Below, piece by piece: positions 6,126 through 7,896 of a DNA stretch of 7,896 nt. Each line of letters begins with the position of its first letter. The stretch's first letter is position 1. The notes beneath the pieces were generated by a model that was not told where the DNA came from, searched no databases, and saw only the letters and a program-made list of their open reading frames with translations. Origin of the DNA: DASVLX01 sp035552275 (GTDB lineage: Bacteria > Actinomycetota > Actinomycetes > Mycobacteriales > Pseudonocardiaceae); the NCBI GenBank assembly GCA_035552275.1, contig DASZLR010000152.1, positions 1 through 7,896 on the forward strand. Reading direction: 5' to 3'. Position numbers and translations under genes: made by a program.

Positions 6126-7352
6126 GTGAGACGTAGTCCCGCAGCGATGGCTGCCGCGCTGGTCGCCGTTGTCGCCGCGTCCTTCGCCGTCGTCACCGCC
6201 TGCGAGTCGGCCAGCGCATCGGACGCGTCGCCGTCCGTTGCCGTCGCTGCCAGCGCCGGTGGCGGCCCATCGCCTGCGATCCCAGCGCCGCTGACCGCGG
6301 TCACCCTCGCCGATGACGGGGCGCGAGCCAAGAGCACCTACCCGATTCCGGCGATCGCCGTCGCCGAGAACGGCACGATCGTCGTCGCCTACGACGCCCG
6401 CCACGGCAGCCCGCGCGATCTGCCGGGCGACATCGACATCGTGGAGCGCCGATCCACCGACAATGGCGTCAGCTGGTCGCCGCAGACGGTGATCGTCGCG
6501 CACACCGGCGGCAACACGCCGATCACGGCCGGCGGCGTGGACGACCCGAGCCTGCTCTACGACCCCGCGATCGGCCGGCTGTTCCTCTTCTATGACTACT
6601 CCCCCATGCGGATCAGCCTGTTCTCGTCCTCCACCGCGACCTCGCCGACGGCGGACACCACGGTGCATCCGATGCTGCGGCACAGCGACGACGGCGGACT
6701 GACGTGGTCGGCCCCGGTCGACCTGATCCAGCAGCTCAAACGGCCGAACATGAACGGGATCTTCGCCGGCTCCGGTCACGGCTTCGTGGCCGCGGACGGC
6801 ACGCTGTTGCAGCCGTACAGCTATTTCGTGGGCGGGATCGAGCGCGCCGCCATCGCCTACTCGCGCGATCACGGTGTGAGTTGGCGCCTGTCGGCGGAGA
6901 TCGGCCAGCACCTGTCCGAGAGCAAGGTCGTGCAGCTGGCCAACGGCACGCTGCTGGACGACGCTCGGCCGACCGCGCCGAGTTTCCGGAAGTTCAGCCA
7001 CGCGGCGTGCGTCACCTGCGCGTGGAGCCCGCCGGCGTCGATGAACGCGATCCCCGATCCGGTCGTCAACGGCGACCTGATCCGGGTCGGCGGCCATCCG
7101 ACCTGGCTGTTGGAGTCCAATCCGGCCAGTCAGATCGGGCGGATCAAGCTGACGGTCCGGCTGTCCGAGGACAACGGCGCGACCTGGCGCTATTCGCATG
7201 TCGTGACGGCTGGGGCGGCCGGCTACTCAACGATGGCCGAACTGCCCGACGGCGATTACGCCGTCGTGTACGCCGGGGCGCATGCCCTGGTCTTCCAACG
7301 GTTCTCGCTACACGAGATCACCGGCCCGCCGCCGAGGGACACTCCGGTCTAG
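6126..7352 (+). CDS. Sialidase-family (BNR/Asp-box) exported lipoprotein with an altered first catalytic arginine
   Basis: Predicted 408 aa. Arg6/Arg7-type positive start, a hydrophobic stretch at residues 8-24 and a lipobox-like VTAC (Cys26) indicate a lipoprotein signal, so the protein should be anchored outside the cell membrane. An Ala/Ser-rich spacer runs to about residue 60, then a six-bladed propeller. Four Asp-boxes are seen: STDNGVSW 110-117, SDDGGLTW 177-184, SRDHGVSW 236-243 and SEDNGATW 337-344. By comparison with bacterial sialidases, the acid Asp90 (YDARHG), Glu255 (SESKVVQL), Arg271 (DDARPT), the third Arg near 329 (GRIKLTVRLS) and Tyr357 (AGYSTMAEL) are present. The FRIP motif reads YPIP, with Pro73 in place of the first triad Arg. 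Activity on sialic acid may be lost or changed; sugar binding or a different substrate is possible. It overlaps the convergent small gene by four bases. Confidence 0.85.
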   Translation: MRRSPAAMAAALVAVVAASFAVVTACESASASDASPSVAVAASAGGGPSPAIPAPLTAVTLADDGARAKSTYPIPAIAVAENGTIVVAYDARHGSPRDLPGDIDIVERRSTDNGVSWSPQTVIVAHTGGNTPITAGGVDDPSLLYDPAIGRLFLFYDYSPMRISLFSSSTATSPTADTTVHPMLRHSDDGGLTWSAPVDLIQQLKRPNMNGIFAGSGHGFVAADGTLLQPYSYFVGGIERAAIAYSRDHGVSWRLSAEIGQHLSESKVVQLANGTLLDDARPTAPSFRKFSHAACVTCAWSPPASMNAIPDPVVNGDLIRVGGHPTWLLESNPASQIGRIKLTVRLSEDNGATWRYSHVVTAGAAGYSTMAELPDGDYAVVYAGAHALVFQRFSLHEITGPPPRDTPV

Positions 7353-7588
7353 CCTTCGCAGCTCTCCTTCTCGGCCAGCTCGGCCAGATGGACGACCTCG
7401 CGCGCCTCGGTCATGGTGCGGATGAGGTTGTCCATCGCGGCCGGGCTGATCATGAACTCGAAGTTCTCATCTTGATCACCAACGGTGAACTGCGCGCCGC
7501 TGGCATTGGCCACGTAGGTGACCGGGCAGTTGTCGTTCATCTCGATCAACGTCTCGATGTGCATCCGGTAGTGGTTCAGGCTGTACAC
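7349..7588 (-). CDS. Small conserved-looking protein divergent from an XRE regulator
   Basis: I do not recognise a named family. From GTG 7588 it is 79 aa (MYSLNHYRMHIETLIEMND...), acidic, with a predicted beta-rich middle (VTYVANASGAQFTVGD, NFEFMIS) and a C-terminal helix (AAMDNLIRTMTEAREVVHLAELAEK). No signal peptide or membrane segment is visible. GTG 7588 is preferred because AAGGGAG sits seven bases upstream. Codons downstream of it are strongly G/C-ending, whereas the upstream extension is not. ATG 7684 or 7678 would give 111 or 109 aa with a low-complexity Ala/Ser/Gly N-terminus and a rare TTA leucine codon. Small proteins beside XRE genes of this sort occur widely in actinomycetes and may act as partner or antagonist; that role here is inference. 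Confidence 0.75.
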   Translation of the reverse strand: MYSLNHYRMHIETLIEMNDNCPVTYVANASGAQFTVGDQDENFEFMISPAAMDNLIRTMTEAREVVHLAELAEKESCEG

Positions 7589-7595
7589 GTCGCTG

Positions 7596-7602
7596 CTCCC
7601 TT
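7596..7602 (-). promoter_or_regulatory. Ribosome binding site favouring GTG 7588
   Basis: On the minus strand AAGGGAG is followed by a seven-base spacer and GTG 7588. Neither upstream ATG (7684, 7678) has anything comparable. Confidence 0.6.
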
Positions 7603-7677
7603 GGTCATCGCTTGTCGGTCCTGCGCCGGCCGACGACGCTGCACCCGCCGCCGGCCGACTGGCGTAGTCTAAATCCA

Positions 7678-7696
7678 TGGCCATAAGTTATGGCCA
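7678..7696. promoter_or_regulatory. Perfect 19-bp palindrome, likely operator of the small gene and/or XRE gene
   Basis: TGGCCATAA-G-TTATGGCCA is a perfect 9-1-9 palindrome. It lies between the two divergent genes and overlaps a candidate minus-strand -10 (TAACTT at 7690-7685). A dimeric helix-turn-helix protein would fit such a site, and the adjacent XRE protein is the obvious candidate. Confidence 0.65.
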
Positions 7697-7712
7697 CTAG
7701 CAAACGGGTGAA
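7685..7712 (-). promoter_or_regulatory. Candidate promoter for the small minus-strand gene
   Basis: Minus strand: TTCACC (7712-7707), 16-base spacer, TAACTT (7690-7685). The -10 is inside the 19-bp palindrome, so binding there would block it. Transcription would start near 7678, giving a leader of about 90 bases to GTG 7588, or a leaderless message if ATG 7678 is used. Confidence 0.4.
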
Positions 7713-7750
7713 TCTATCGCCTACGCTCCGTGATCTAAGGTGACAGATGT

Positions 7751-7755
7751 GGAGG
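7751..7755 (+). promoter_or_regulatory. Strong ribosome binding site of the XRE gene
   Basis: GGAGG with spacer AAACC precedes GTG 7761. A TANNNT-type TAAGGT at 7736-7741 could be the -10, with no clear -35. Confidence 0.7.
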
Positions 7756-7760
7756 AAACC

Positions 7761-7896
7761 GTGCCCCAGCAGCAACAACAACTGCCGCCATCGGTGATGA
7801 AGATCGTGCTCGGCCGAGAGTTGGCACGTCAGCGCAAGCTCGCCGGGTTGACTCAGGACGATGTCTGCGAGGTTCTGAAGTGCACGTCGCAGAAGA
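7761..7896 (+). CDS. XRE-family helix-turn-helix regulator, N-terminal part (runs off window)
   Basis: Only 45 residues are visible. After a Gln-rich start (MPQQQQQLPP) comes the beginning of a Cro/C1-type DNA-binding domain: LGRELARQRKLAGLTQDDVCEVLKCTSQK, residues ~17-45, in which GLTQDDVCEVLKCTSQ fits the helix 2-helix 3 turn. The spacing and context resemble actinomycete WhiJ-like regulators, which carry a C-terminal DUF5753 (Scr1-type) domain, but that part lies outside the window. The gene is divergent from the small gene at 7349-7588, and a perfect palindrome lies between them, consistent with autoregulation. A consensus GGAGG fixes the start. Confidence 0.85.
   Translation, partial: MPQQQQQLPPSVMKIVLGRELARQRKLAGLTQDDVCEVLKCTSQK

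Noticed and set aside
5919..7199. Minus-strand frame opposite the sialidase gene
   Set aside because: Shadow frame, Arg/Gly/Asp-rich, while the plus strand has four Asp-boxes and a lipoprotein signal.

Overview
The window is chromosomal DNA from a high-GC, probably filamentous and sporulating actinomycete. The grounds are near-exclusive G/C in third codon positions, GTG starts, a two-domain geosmin synthase, a MocR regulator, a mycothiol-type DsbA relative and an XRE regulator with a small divergent partner gene. The family (perhaps Pseudonocardiales-like or Streptosporangiales-like) cannot be fixed from sequence alone.

Layout. Positions 1-238 hold no gene I can support, but carry a perfect 11-bp inverted repeat upstream of geoA (239-2509, +), which encodes a full-length germacradienol/geosmin synthase. 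Convergent to it on the minus strand is one open frame (2565-4073) that joins an alpha/beta hydrolase to a class I SAM-dependent methyltransferase. Behind that, on the same strand, lies the remnant of a DsbA/Rv2466c-like gene (4116-4460). It has lost most of its middle through two deletions that cancel each other's frame change. A divergent intergenic region with ATTGGC/GCCAAT half-sites separates this remnant from a MocR-type (GntR plus PLP aminotransferase-like) regulator (4546-6012, +), probably read from a leaderless mRNA. Next comes a sialidase-family lipoprotein (6126-7352, +) with four Asp-boxes but Pro in place of the first Arg of the catalytic triad. Its stop codon shares one CTAG tetranucleotide with the stop of a small minus-strand gene (7349-7588). 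That small gene is divergent from an XRE helix-turn-helix regulator that runs off the window end (7761-7896). A perfect 19-bp palindrome lies between the last two genes.

How the parts relate. GeoA alone makes geosmin from farnesyl diphosphate. The other genes look like separate accessory units: a hydrolase-methyltransferase unit with a decayed partner beside a MocR regulator, a secreted glycan-binding or glycan-cleaving lipoprotein, and a WhiJ-like XRE/small-protein pair. I see no mobile element, tRNA, rRNA or CRISPR array. The features most worth follow-up are the hydrolase-methyltransferase fusion, the microhomology deletion scar in the DsbA remnant, the Arg-to-Pro sialidase, and the two palindromic regulatory regions.
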